Of a stretch of 13,239 nucleotides of DNA, positions 1 to 7,429 are shown piece after piece. Position numbers and translations under genes: made by a program. The stretch is taken from contig CAKQIZ010000054.1 of assembly GCA_934247125.1 (NCBI GenBank), forward strand, positions 1 through 13,239, read 5' to 3'. This stretch comes from an uncultured Clostridia bacterium (GTDB taxonomy: Bacteria; Bacillota; Clostridia; Peptostreptococcales; Anaerovoracaceae). Position 1 is the first letter of the stretch, and every line of letters starts with the position of its first letter. The notes under the pieces are model-generated. The model made no database searches, was not told the DNA's origin, and saw only the letters and a program-made list of their open reading frames with translations.

Positions 1-827
1 CTCTGCTGAGGCTGTGATGACGGCTGTCCGTAGCTGTATCCCTGTGGAGCGCTGCTCTGCTGACCATAATTCTGAGGCTGCTGACCATAATTCTGAGGCT
101 GCTGCTGACGCTGCGCATACCCCTGCTGAGGCTGTCCGTAGCCCTGCTGAGGATGCTGACCATAATTCTGAGACTGCTGCGCATATCCCTGAGGCTGCTG
201 CTGACGCTGTGCATACCCCTGCTGAGGCTGAGGCTGACCATAGCCCTGCTGAGGATGCTGACCATAATTCTGCCCCGGTGCATAGCCCTGAGCCGGCTGT
301 CCATATCCCGGCTGCTGGCCTGAAACTACACGTTCAGACTTGCCGAATGCCAGGATAAGTATGAATATGAAGTTCAGGAATATCAGCCCTACTGTGAATC
401 CGGCACCGTGTCCGAATGCCTTTGATACGCGGTTCAGGAACATGATCTCCAGAACGAATGCCGTTATACCGCATCCGAAAGCGAGTATGAAGCCGATCAC
501 CATCACTGCGGTATTACCGCCTCCGCCATAGATAGCAAGTGCAACTGCACCATATGTTGCCATACCATAGCCGATAGATGTACCAACGCCAAGTCCGATC
601 CCGATCCAGAATATCGATGTTTTCCAGAACAGCTTCAGTGCTGTATAAGCGTTATAAAAAGGTATTATAGCTTTCCATCCTGCTTCCCCTGCTTTTACAA
701 ATATCCTCCAGTATGCTATGATCGCCAGCGCAATGAATGCCAGACTGATTATAACATTCGCAACTACAGCTCCTGTACTCAACGCACTCGATTCGTATGC
801 GCCGTATGATGAATCATAATAATCCAT
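1..827 (-). CDS. DUF5684 membrane protein with Gln/Tyr/Gly-rich repetitive tail (partial, C-terminus off the left edge)
   Basis: The reading frame is open from ATG at 827 to the window edge (275 codons seen), so the C-terminus is missing. A clear GGAGGAG Shine-Dalgarno site lies 5-6 nt before the ATG. Residues 1-165 hold about four hydrophobic segments (roughly 20-40, 72-100, 107-127, 144-162). Between the first two is the amphipathic stretch [17 protein letters not shown], typical of the DUF5684 family of small bacterial membrane proteins. From about residue 170 the protein turns into a soluble low-complexity tail of [14 protein letters not shown] and [10 protein letters not shown] units with almost no acidic or aliphatic residues. 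Family function is unknown. It has its own likely promoter and is probably not cotranscribed with the permease upstream. The family call is from recognition of the motif; the tail composition is seen directly. Confidence 0.8.
   Translation of the reverse strand, partial: MDYYDSSYGAYESSALSTGAVVANVIISLAFIALAIIAYWRIFVKAGEAGWKAIIPFYNAYTALKLFWKTSIFWIGIGLGVGTSIGYGMATYGAVALAIYGGGGNTAVMVIGFILAFGCGITAFVLEIMFLNRVSKAFGHGAGFTVGLIFLNFIFILILAFGKSERVVSGQQPGYGQPAQGYAPGQNYGQHPQQGYGQPQPQQGYAQRQQQPQGYAQQSQNYGQHPQQGYGQPQQGYAQRQQQPQNYGQQPQNYGQQSSAPQGYSYGQPSSQPQQ
59..287. repeat. Nested in-frame tandem repeats (21-bp and about 96-bp units)
   Basis: These repeats encode the Gln/Tyr/Gly tail of the DUF5684 protein. 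On the plus strand the 21-bp unit ctgaccataattctgaggctg is found twice in tandem (59-79 and 80-100). A longer unit beginning gaggctgctgctgacgctg occurs at 95 and again at 191, a 96-bp period. The second copy has a 6-bp insertion (aggctg) and then diverges near 270. All length changes are multiples of three, so the frame is kept, as expected for repeat-driven length variation within a coding sequence. Confidence 0.8.
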
Positions 828-875
828 TTGCTTCTCCTCCCTCGCTATGTAAATTAAAGTGATTAAATTATTTTC

Positions 876-904
876 ATTGTACTATACTTCTTCTGTCACT
901 TCAA
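876..904 (-). promoter_or_regulatory. Likely sigma-A promoter of the DUF5684 gene
   Basis: On the minus strand TTGAAG (904-899) and TACAAT (881-876) are 17 bp apart, a good sigma-A match. The -10 ends about 48 bp before the ATG at 827. This suggests that the DUF5684 gene is transcribed separately from the permease operon upstream. Confidence 0.55.
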
Positions 905-939
905 GCTTCACATTGTCGAAACCGCACACAACTATGTAC

Positions 940-965
940 AAAACGATGCAGAAGCATTTCGTTTT
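940..965 (-). terminator. Possible terminator downstream of the permease gene
   Basis: In the minus direction AAAACGA and TGC pair with GCA and TCGTTTT around a TTCT loop, with a 2-nt AA bulge. The right arm ends in UUUUG. It lies about 30 bp after the permease stop and before the DUF5684 promoter, the expected place for a terminator. The helix is short and bulged, so the call is modest. Confidence 0.4.
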
Positions 966-992
966 CGCATTTGCAGAGAGGACGCGTATAGA

Positions 993-2714
993 TCAGTCAT
1001 CAAAAAACGATTCGTGCTTCTCCTCGTTGAGATATTTTTCCGTCAGCTCATCTATATCGATCTCAGCTTCCGGCAGAGGTGCATCTTTTTTCATACCGAA
1101 GACGAACAGCACCGCACCTGCTGCGATCGCCGCAAGTCCCGCCCATTTCAGGACCTGAAGCACTGTAGGTATACAATTTCCGAACGTATCGTAATCCTCC
1201 GGTCCCCATCCGCCGTAGTCGATCTCATACCATCTGAGCCAGAACTGACCCAGGAACGCCATCGCGCCCGAAAGGAACATGAATACCCCTATCCTTACCG
1301 AGTCGCCTGCCGCAAGTCCCGCCCTGTTTACAGGACAGCCATCCGGATCGTTCACCGCAAAGCCGCCATAGCGCTTTTTGAATATCACATAAGCCACAGG
1401 TCCCGAACACAGGCCAATGAGGCCTATCGCCAGATAATCCGTGCCGTTTATCAGCAGCGCCATCACAGATATCAGTACAGGTGCTCCGCAGTAAAATATC
1501 AGCCCGGCCTTTCCTCCCGGCATCACGTAAAGCCCGCGCTTTTTCCGTTCCGCTACAGGGATCCTGCGTCTGAGCTTTACGACAGAAACCGGAAGTATTA
1601 TATAAAGCGCCAGCATGAACACTACTTCCATGCTTACAAGCGTCGTGAAGGACGACTGCGCCAGTATATACGTGATGACTGCAAGCGACAGTATCCCGAC
1701 CCACGGAACGCCTTTGCTCCTGCTGACTTTCACGAGCACCGGCGGGCACAGGTGATCGTCTGCGAGTACGAAGAAGCCCCTCGATCCCGATGCCAGATAC
1801 GTATTGAATATCGCGCACTGCGAAACTATAGCAACGACCAGGAACACATATCCCCATGCAGACCCGAGATTCTGCGTCAGCACTGTCGCATACCCGACGG
1901 CCACACCGTCAAAACCGCCGTCAGTCGACCACTTCATCCAGCTTCCCTCCGGAAGTGTAGCCAGACTTCCCAGCGTCGGCAGCACATAGGTCAGCGCCAC
2001 CAGCGGCATAGCTATCAGAAGCCCCTTCGGGATCACCTGCGGATCCTTTACTTCTCCCGCCATATTCGAAATACATTCATATCCGCAGTACATCCACACG
2101 CAGATACAGATGCCGCCGCCAAGTCCGTCTATAATGCCGTACCCTTCAGGCATAAACGGTTCTACCGGATTCGTGTTCCAGTTTATGAATCCTACAGCTG
2201 CCACAAGTGCAAATGCCAGGATTATCATTATGGAAAGCGCAGTGCTCACCTTGCCGACTTCTTTCAGCCCCAGCAGATTCACGATCGTAAAAATCAGGAT
2301 CATCCCGATCTTCAGCACCTGCACAGCGACCGGCGACATCGGGATCATCTGGCTTACATACCCTGATACCAGTGCGACATAAACGCCATTCGTTATATAA
2401 GTGGAGACAGTTCCCCACCATCCTGCCTGAAATCCCCAGAATTCTCCGAAGGCCTCCCTGACCCACACGTACACGCCGCCCTCCGACGGCATCAGTGAGC
2501 CGCATTCGGCGACCAGATTGCTTATAGGATATGCCCATACTATCGGAAATACCGCAAGGAGCAGCAGAGTCATGCCCGGTCCTGCCTCCGGGATCATTTC
2601 CTCTATGCCGAATGCGCCTGCAGCGACGAGACAGTACAGCATGAACACGATGCCTGAAACCTTTATATCATGTTTCTTTAGACCAGCGACCCCCTGGACT
2701 CGCGCTTCACTCAT
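993..2714 (-). CDS. APC-superfamily amino acid/polyamine permease
   Basis: The ATG at 2714 has an AGGAGGTG ribosome site 6 nt upstream, giving a 573-residue protein (MSEARVQG...ESFFDD). An in-frame start 18 codons further up would have no such site and would fall inside a hairpin. The protein is almost wholly hydrophobic, with at least 12 membrane segments. Its N-terminal part has GIEEMIPEAGP, then PSEGGVYVWV and FGEFWGFQAGWW, the arrangement of APC permeases of the amino acid/polyamine branch (PF13520-like), close in feel to LAT/PUT3-type polyamine carriers. It is a cytoplasmic-membrane secondary transporter. After the core come about 100 residues with two more hydrophobic segments and an acidic soluble tail. 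It lies 118 bp after the dehydrogenase-like gene on the same strand, so the transporter probably imports that enzyme's substrate. The substrate cannot be read from sequence; the polyamine or amino acid idea is inference. Confidence 0.85.
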   Translation of the reverse strand: MSEARVQGVAGLKKHDIKVSGIVFMLYCLVAAGAFGIEEMIPEAGPGMTLLLLAVFPIVWAYPISNLVAECGSLMPSEGGVYVWVREAFGEFWGFQAGWWGTVSTYITNGVYVALVSGYVSQMIPMSPVAVQVLKIGMILIFTIVNLLGLKEVGKVSTALSIMIILAFALVAAVGFINWNTNPVEPFMPEGYGIIDGLGGGICICVWMYCGYECISNMAGEVKDPQVIPKGLLIAMPLVALTYVLPTLGSLATLPEGSWMKWSTDGGFDGVAVGYATVLTQNLGSAWGYVFLVVAIVSQCAIFNTYLASGSRGFFVLADDHLCPPVLVKVSRSKGVPWVGILSLAVITYILAQSSFTTLVSMEVVFMLALYIILPVSVVKLRRRIPVAERKKRGLYVMPGGKAGLIFYCGAPVLISVMALLINGTDYLAIGLIGLCSGPVAYVIFKKRYGGFAVNDPDGCPVNRAGLAAGDSVRIGVFMFLSGAMAFLGQFWLRWYEIDYGGWGPEDYDTFGNCIPTVLQVLKWAGLAAIAAGAVLFVFGMKKDAPLPEAEIDIDELTEKYLNEEKHESFFDD

Positions 2715-2736
2715 AATTACACCTCCTGTAAATACT

Positions 2737-2772
2737 ACTTTTGCCCCATATACACCATACAGGAGCAAAAGT
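2737..2772 (-). promoter_or_regulatory. Hairpin just upstream of the permease ribosome site
   Basis: In the minus direction ACTTTTGCTCC (2772-2762) pairs with GGGGCAAAAGT (2747-2737) over 11 bp with one U·G wobble and a 14-nt loop. It ends about 10 nt before the AGGAGG site of the permease. A second copy of the left-arm sequence, ACTTTTGC, lies at 2796-2789 and could compete for the same partner. No U-run follows, so this is not a simple terminator. It may control processing or translation of the second cistron. Confidence 0.5.
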
Positions 2773-2796
2773 GATCAAACTCCATACAGCAAAAGT
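2754..2796. repeat. Imperfect direct repeat in the dehydrogenase-permease gap
   Basis: On the plus strand ccatacaggagcaaaagt (2755-2772) and ccatacagcaaaagt (2782-2796) are direct copies differing by a 3-bp gap. The start-to-start spacing is 27 bp. The shared gcaaaagt part is also the arm of the hairpin next to it. Confidence 0.6.
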
Positions 2797-2832
2797 TCCC
2801 GGCTCCGTACATTTCTGAACTCGCCTGATTTT

Positions 2833-4065
2833 CTATAACTCTTTTATTTTTGTTTCAAGTGTGATCCCCAGTTCTTCTGCATATCCGAAATATTTATCCA
2901 CACTCTCCTGCGGCAGCATATCTGATGATATCAGCCCGGTCATATCAAAATCGCCGTTTATGAACATCTTAGAGAAAAGAAAACCTCCCTGTCCCGTCAG
3001 ATACATTTCTCCTGTCATACCGGCTTTTCTGAATGATTCTGCAAAGCCCGGAGCCATCACGTGATTTTCGACGAGTATACGCCTGCCGTCTTTTTCGCCA
3101 TAAGCCTCGACTGTCATGCAGCCTTCATCGCTTACCAGTCCTTCATCCAGTATCTGTTTTATCTCACTGCTGAATCGCGGCGGCTGCGGCATACATGATA
3201 CTATCACATCAAAAGGTGCGACTGCGTGCCCTTTCACGTTTATCTCTTCATGGCTGAGCAGGCCTGCTCTGTAAAGAGGATACGCAAAGTCCATCCCGAT
3301 CCCGGCATATTTGAAATATGCGTTCCTGCAGCCTTTGAAATACTTCTCTGCGTTCAGACCGTACTGCACCGGCTCGTCATGGCAGTGGTTGAGGAAAGTC
3401 ACCTCTCGGCTCATATAGTCATATTTTCTGGTGACCGGATCCTCAAACGGTTCGCCCTCGAATATCCTGCCGTCCTCAAATATGTAAGGCTTCTGCTGCA
3501 TATCCTGTATCGCTGTCTCCGGAGACCACCAGAACGGCTGAAACCGTTTACTTTCAACGCCTTCCCATACTATGTTGTAGATCGTATCGCACGTATCGAG
3601 ATACTTCATCGCATCTCTTGTCGCGCAGCATATGAGTCCCGGCGCCGATCCCGTGCCGATTATCGCCAGTCTGCCGATATCTCTGAACTTAGGACCGTAG
3701 ACGTCAAACTGGTATTTCATTCCTCTCACCCATCCCATGCCTTCCGGTTCATCGAAAGCCGTAGATGCAGCGAAATCCTGATAATCTGCCTTTACTTCCA
3801 GTGCCGCATCGAGTACATTTTTACCGAATTCCAGAGGCAGCGCATTCACGATAAGATCCGCGCCATGCGCACATTCCACTATACTGCCCACATCTCCAGC
3901 GTCGCATTTCACACCTGCAGCTTTTTTAAGACTTCCGGCAAGCTCATCCACTGCATCTCTGTTATAGTCCGCACATATTATTTCTCCTACTGACGGCTCT
4001 TCGTCAAGTCTCTTTGCAACCGTTGTGCCCTGTGCACCTGTACCTATGACAACTACTTTTTTCAT
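2833..4065 (-). CDS. Saccharopine dehydrogenase-like NAD(P)-dependent oxidoreductase
   Basis: The 410-residue frame starts at ATG 4065, with AAAGGA about 9 nt upstream. An in-frame GTG six codons earlier lacks a ribosome site. The N-terminus MKKVVVIGTGAQG is a Rossmann fold with GxGxxG at residues 8-13 and Asp33 at the end of the second strand, which usually favours NAD(H). The middle and C-terminal parts (for example GTGSAPGLICCATRDAMKY, and a TGQGGFLFSKMF turn near the end) follow the saccharopine dehydrogenase/reductase plan, and the length fits this family (saccharopine, lysine and carboxynorspermidine dehydrogenases are about 400 residues). It is presumably cytosolic and acts on an imine or amine-carboxylate linkage. 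The exact substrate is unknown. It is first in an operon with an APC permease, and an AraC-type regulator lies upstream. I cannot separate an opine, lysine-pathway or polyamine role. Confidence 0.8.
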   Translation of the reverse strand: MKKVVVIGTGAQGTTVAKRLDEEPSVGEIICADYNRDAVDELAGSLKKAAGVKCDAGDVGSIVECAHGADLIVNALPLEFGKNVLDAALEVKADYQDFAASTAFDEPEGMGWVRGMKYQFDVYGPKFRDIGRLAIIGTGSAPGLICCATRDAMKYLDTCDTIYNIVWEGVESKRFQPFWWSPETAIQDMQQKPYIFEDGRIFEGEPFEDPVTRKYDYMSREVTFLNHCHDEPVQYGLNAEKYFKGCRNAYFKYAGIGMDFAYPLYRAGLLSHEEINVKGHAVAPFDVIVSCMPQPPRFSSEIKQILDEGLVSDEGCMTVEAYGEKDGRRILVENHVMAPGFAESFRKAGMTGEMYLTGQGGFLFSKMFINGDFDMTGLISSDMLPQESVDKYFGYAEELGITLETKIKEL

Positions 4066-4180
4066 GATATGACATCCTTTCACTTTTTATAACGGCATCT
4101 TCCGCCGACCTTATGTGATCCTTTGCTATATAAAAATATTAATGAAAAAAGTATTTATTCTCAATCGCTCGCATTGCTGT

Positions 4181-4198
4181 CTTTTTCTTGTGAAAAAG
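4181..4198 (-). promoter_or_regulatory. Small hairpin in the leader of the dehydrogenase operon
   Basis: CTTTTTC and GAAAAAG pair perfectly around a 4-nt loop (ACAA in the minus direction). It sits in the roughly 200-nt leader between the attenuator-like hairpin and the ATG at 4065. Function unknown; it is A/U-rich and weak. Confidence 0.3.
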
Positions 4199-4226
4199 TA
4201 AGGATCTTTCCCTGGTTTCATGTGAT

Positions 4227-4283
4227 AAAAAAGGCAATGACTCTTTTTCGATCGTTCTTCAAGAAAGAGTCCTTGCCTTTTTT
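4227..4283 (-). terminator. Attenuator-like hairpin at the start of the dehydrogenase-permease transcript
   Basis: A 20-bp inverted repeat with one mismatch has arms 4227-4246 and 4264-4283 and a 17-nt loop. In the minus direction the left arm reads AAGGCAAGGACTCTTT and the right arm ends in GCCTTTTTT, so it forms an intrinsic terminator with a U-run. It lies right at or after the expected start of the dehydrogenase transcript, so it can act as an attenuator. It also lies after the araC stop and could end that transcript. The arm opens with a GGCAA-G core shared with the glnA and glnN leaders. Confidence 0.75.
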
Positions 4284-4309
4284 ATATAGAATTTTCGCAA
4301 AATTGTCAA
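4281..4309 (-). promoter_or_regulatory. Sigma-A promoter of the dehydrogenase-permease operon
   Basis: On the minus strand TTGACA (4309-4304) is a perfect -35 and TATAAA (4286-4281) a good -10, with 17 bp between them. Transcription should begin near 4272-4276, within the left arm of the attenuator-like hairpin. The promoter lies in the gap after araC, about 210 bp before the dehydrogenase ATG. Such a strong core promoter argues that control is exerted after initiation or by a repressor. Confidence 0.75.
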
Positions 4310-4337
4310 TTGGTTAATTTTTTGACTGCTGTTTTTA

Positions 4338-5744
4338 TCAATCGAATCTTAATGCTATCCTTACATTCCTGCAGCCCGTAACCTCTGATAATCTGTCTGC
4401 CAGTTCCTTTGCCTCTGCCGTTTTATCAAATTCATCAAAATATACAATAAATCGGCATCTTGAAAAGAATTCTGTCATCCCTTCTGTTTTTACTGCAGCT
4501 GCAAAACTTTCAGCCAGACTTCTCCATTCATCTGCAGTTCGCTTTCCCAAAGTCACCTCGATGCACAGTGTATTCTTCATTTCCTTTACAGCATACACCA
4601 CTTTCTTTGCAAATTCTGTATCAAAGAGCACTTCATCTTCATTTATCGCTACCGAATCTTCATCAAACAACGGTATGCATATATCACAAGCACCTGACTC
4701 ACGCTGGCTTTCGATAAACATCTGCGTTTTCATCTTACTGCCTCTGAATTTGCTTATCTGTCTTTCAAACTTTTTTCTCCAGCTTTCACCGGCATGTGCA
4801 GCTTTCATCAAAGATACATTCGCCTCATCCATATTTGAAAGCACGAGAGCGCGTCCGAATTTTTCTATGAATTCTGACATGCTGTACTCCTGTTTATCAC
4901 TGCCCTCCTGTTTGTATTTTTTATAAAGTTTTTTATGTTCAGACGGCGTCCTCCCATACCATTTTCTAAATCCTTTGTATATATATTTCGGATCAGAAAA
5001 ACCGCAGCTGAAAGATATCTCACTGATGCTTTTATCGCTTGTAAGCATCATTTTCTCAGATCTTTCAGACCTTACTGATGTAATGTAATCTGTAAGATTC
5101 ATGCTCGTTGCTTTTTTCCAGAACTGAGAGACATAATTCCTGCCTATAAATTCCTGCTGAGCAAGGTGATCCATGTCAAGTTTTTCACTGTAATTGGTTT
5201 CTATTTCCTTTATAAGTCTGTAATACCGCTGCATCTGATCCGCCGGAAGTTCCCGGCCGTTGTTATAGTGCACGAAATCATATCTGCTTATAAATATATC
5301 CATAAGCATCGCTGCTTTCTCATTGATCCTGTCCGCATCCGGAATTTCTTCTGAAAAGTCCAGTATCATACCAGCCACCAGTTTTCTGACTTCTGCATTA
5401 TACTTTAGCTGTACACTATTGGCATTAAAGCTCTCACATTCAAAGAAAATATAATCCAGATACTCATATTTTCCCCTGTAGCACCCAAAATCCAGATACA
5501 GCGACACCACAAGCGCTCCTTCTTCGCTGTTTATATAATGTATATCACCACGGTTTATAACCGTAAAATCTGTCTTTTCCATATGAAATCTGTCATACGA
5601 AGAAAACAAATCAATATAACCATCAAGAACAAACAGAAGTTCTATATATTCATCATGATAATGAGGCTCGTACTTTTTAACACTATACGCTCTGACTGCT
5701 GCCGATGTTCCCGGCATGAATTCAATGATTTCTTTTTCGACCAT
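4338..5744 (-). CDS. AraC-family transcription regulator with extra C-terminal domain
   Basis: This is a 468-residue protein. Residues about 18-95 form a cupin-type ligand-sensing domain (PHYHDEYIELLFVLDG and the following beta strands). Residues about 180-280 are a typical AraC pair of helix-turn-helix units, with LAQQEFIGRNYVSQFWKK and the signature ISEISFSCGFSDPKYIYKGFRKWYGRTPSEHKK. Most AraC proteins stop here near 280-300 residues. This one goes on for about 185 residues in a mixed alpha/beta segment that I do not recognise. The ATG at 5744 has no well-spaced ribosome site (GGAGG is about 14 nt away), but no better start is seen. It is probably the local regulator of the dehydrogenase-permease operon that lies next in the same direction. 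The sensed ligand is unknown. Confidence 0.85.
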   Translation of the reverse strand: MVEKEIIEFMPGTSAAVRAYSVKKYEPHYHDEYIELLFVLDGYIDLFSSYDRFHMEKTDFTVINRGDIHYINSEEGALVVSLYLDFGCYRGKYEYLDYIFFECESFNANSVQLKYNAEVRKLVAGMILDFSEEIPDADRINEKAAMLMDIFISRYDFVHYNNGRELPADQMQRYYRLIKEIETNYSEKLDMDHLAQQEFIGRNYVSQFWKKATSMNLTDYITSVRSERSEKMMLTSDKSISEISFSCGFSDPKYIYKGFRKWYGRTPSEHKKLYKKYKQEGSDKQEYSMSEFIEKFGRALVLSNMDEANVSLMKAAHAGESWRKKFERQISKFRGSKMKTQMFIESQRESGACDICIPLFDEDSVAINEDEVLFDTEFAKKVVYAVKEMKNTLCIEVTLGKRTADEWRSLAESFAAAVKTEGMTEFFSRCRFIVYFDEFDKTAEAKELADRLSEVTGCRNVRIALRFD

Positions 5745-5771
5745 GATCCGGCTCTGATCCCTCCTGATCGA

Positions 5772-5786
5772 TATTACTCTGTAATA
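5772..5786. promoter_or_regulatory. Inverted repeat in the araC 5' leader
   Basis: TATTAC and GTAATA form a perfect 6-bp inverted repeat with a 3-bp spacer. It lies between the araC promoter and its start codon and could be an operator for a dimeric protein or a very small RNA hairpin near the GGAGG. Only sequence symmetry supports it. Confidence 0.35.
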
Positions 5787-5812
5787 CCGCTTTGATTTTA
5801 AACGATTTTATT

Positions 5813-5841
5813 ATTATATATTTAAAACCCGACCTTTACAA
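5813..5841 (-). promoter_or_regulatory. Sigma-A promoter of the araC-family gene
   Basis: On the minus strand TTGTAA (5841-5836) and TATAAT (5818-5813) are 17 bp apart. The start would be near 5806, leaving a leader of about 60 nt. The promoter lies in the 164-bp gap after purF. I saw no convincing terminator between purF and this promoter, only a short ACCTT/AAGGT hairpin overlapping the -35, so read-through from purF is possible. Confidence 0.65.
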
Positions 5842-5908
5842 GGTGATTTCCAAATCATTGATCGCGCAGGCTTTCGATGTACGAGCGCTCTGCTTCGCCT
5901 TTTCTTGT

Positions 5909-7360
5909 TTACTTTTTGTCCTGCGATCCCAGACGCTTATCCTTATCGGAAAGCTTCGCTTCGAATCTGTCCTTCTGTGTGCACACAGGTATCGCAGTCG
6001 GATACTCGCCGCTGAAACATGCGTGACAGTATTCATCACATCCTGCCAGCGAACGAAGTTCTTCTTCCGGCAGGAACCCCAGACTGTCAGCTCCGATGAT
6101 CCCAGCTATCTCATTGACAGAATGATGACATGCTATCAGATTCTCCCTCGAATCTATGTCAGTCCCGTAGTAGCACGGATTCATGAATGGCGGTGCCGAT
6201 ATCCTCATGTGCACCTCTGCCGCACCGGCATCCCTCAGCAGCTTCACTATCTGTCCGCTCGTCGTGCCTCTCACTATCGAATCATCTATTATCATGACTC
6301 TTTTGCCTGCGACCTCCTCGCGTATGGGATTCAGTTTTATCCTCACCTTATCGAGCCTGCTGTCCTGACCCGGCGATATGAAAGTCCTGCCTATGTACTT
6401 GTTTTTTATAAAGCCCATACCATACGACACACCTGATTCCTGAGAATAACCCAGAGCCGCGTCTATTCCCGAATCAGGCACACCGACTACCACATCGACA
6501 TCCGCAGGATGAGTCCTGGCGAGGATCCTGCCCGCATGCTTTCTGGCTTCATGTACCGACACCTGATCGATCACCGAATCAGGTCTTGCAAAATATATAT
6601 ATTCGAACACGCATATGCGGCGTTCTTTCTTTCCACAGTGAGTACGATCCGACCTCACGCCGCTGTCATCAAAGACCAGTATCTCCCCCGGCAGCACATC
6701 ACGCTCGAACTTTGCCCCTACAGAAGCCAGCGCGCAGCTTTCCGACGCCACGACGTATGTACCGTCAGGCATGATACCGTAGCAAAGAGGTCTAAATCCA
6801 TACGGATCCCTCGCTGCTATCAGTTTCGCAGCAGACATGAGCACCAGAGAATACGCTCCGTCCAGTCTTTCCACAGCACTGCTCAGCGCCTTCTCTATAG
6901 ACGGAGTCTTTAGCCTTTCCTGCGTGACGATATATGCGATTATCTCCGTATCGCTCGTCGTATGAAAAATCGCTCCGTTCAGTTCAAGCTCGCTTCTGAG
7001 CTCGAATGCATTACTGAGGTTGCCGTTATGTGCCAGCGCCATCTTCCCCTTCTGGTGATTCACCTCTATCGGCTGGCAGTTCGACCGGCTGGCAGCGCCT
7101 GTCGTGCCGTATCTGACATGTCCGACGACCATCTTTCCATGCGGAAAGTTCTGCAGTGCATCCTTTGAAAACACTTCGTTCACAAGCCCGAGATCTTTGT
7201 GCGAAGTGAATACGCCGTCGTCATTGACGACTATGCCGCAGCTTTCCTGCCCTCTGTGCTGAAGTGCATAAAGCCCGTAATATGCTATGCCTGCAACGTC
7301 TGACGGCTCCCTGGCATATACCCCGAAGACGCCACATTCCTCATGTATGTTCTCGCTCAT
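5909..7360 (-). CDS. purF: Amidophosphoribosyltransferase (glutamine PRPP amidotransferase)
   Basis: PurF catalyses the first committed step of purine synthesis, moving the amide nitrogen of glutamine to PRPP. The 483-residue length is normal. The start at 7360 has GGAGGA 7 nt upstream. MSENIHEEC gives a short propeptide cut before the nucleophile Cys9 of the class II amidotransferase (Ntn) domain. The PRPP loop is VMIIDDSIVRGTTSG at about 355-369. Cys250, Cys396 (NPCYYG), Cys445 and Cys448 (YCHACF) match the four ligands of the 4Fe-4S cluster in Bacillus-type PurF, which make the enzyme oxygen-sensitive. It is 69 bp after the ANTAR gene and probably cotranscribed with glnA. It is not next to other pur genes in this window, so it is set here as a glutamine consumer beside glutamine synthetase. 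Confidence 0.95.
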   Translation of the reverse strand: MSENIHEECGVFGVYAREPSDVAGIAYYGLYALQHRGQESCGIVVNDDGVFTSHKDLGLVNEVFSKDALQNFPHGKMVVGHVRYGTTGAASRSNCQPIEVNHQKGKMALAHNGNLSNAFELRSELELNGAIFHTTSDTEIIAYIVTQERLKTPSIEKALSSAVERLDGAYSLVLMSAAKLIAARDPYGFRPLCYGIMPDGTYVVASESCALASVGAKFERDVLPGEILVFDDSGVRSDRTHCGKKERRICVFEYIYFARPDSVIDQVSVHEARKHAGRILARTHPADVDVVVGVPDSGIDAALGYSQESGVSYGMGFIKNKYIGRTFISPGQDSRLDKVRIKLNPIREEVAGKRVMIIDDSIVRGTTSGQIVKLLRDAGAAEVHMRISAPPFMNPCYYGTDIDSRENLIACHHSVNEIAGIIGADSLGFLPEEELRSLAGCDEYCHACFSGEYPTAIPVCTQKDRFEAKLSDKDKRLGSQDKK

Positions 7361-7388
7361 CTAAAAATCCTCCGTTGTTTTTGCACTG

Positions 7389-7424
7389 CGGCGGTTTACG
7401 TGTTTGACAGTTCCCGGACCGCCG
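7389..7424 (-). promoter_or_regulatory. Intercistronic hairpin between the ANTAR gene and purF
   Basis: CGGCGGT and ACCGCCG form a perfect 7-bp GC-rich inverted repeat with a 22-nt loop, right after the ANTAR stop codon and before the purF ribosome site. No U-run follows, so it is not a clear terminator. It could protect or mark a processing point, giving different amounts of the two proteins. Confidence 0.35.
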
Positions 7425-7429
7425 GCATC

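Noticed and set aside
59..287. CRISPR-like array
   Set aside because: Repeats are in-frame coding units without unique spacers of constant length.
14..358. 114-codon plus-strand frame rich in Ala, Glu and His
   Set aside because: It is the repeat-driven antisense shadow of the Gln/Tyr/Gly tail of the DUF5684 gene.
1014..2366. Long 450-codon open frame on the plus strand
   Set aside because: It lies wholly antisense to the permease gene. Its Arg/His/Gln-rich translation has no domain character, whereas the minus frame is a clear membrane transporter with a ribosome site.
2715..2768. Extended N-terminus for the permease (start at 2768)
   Set aside because: The extra 18 codons cross the hairpin and the AGGAGG site; the start at 2714 has ideal spacing.
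3226..3993. 255-codon open frame on the plus strand
   Set aside because: It is antisense to the dehydrogenase-like gene and shows no recognisable motif or ribosome site.
5792..6436. 214-codon open frame on the plus strand
   Set aside because: It overlaps purF on the other strand, and the purF reading has all catalytic and iron-sulfur residues.
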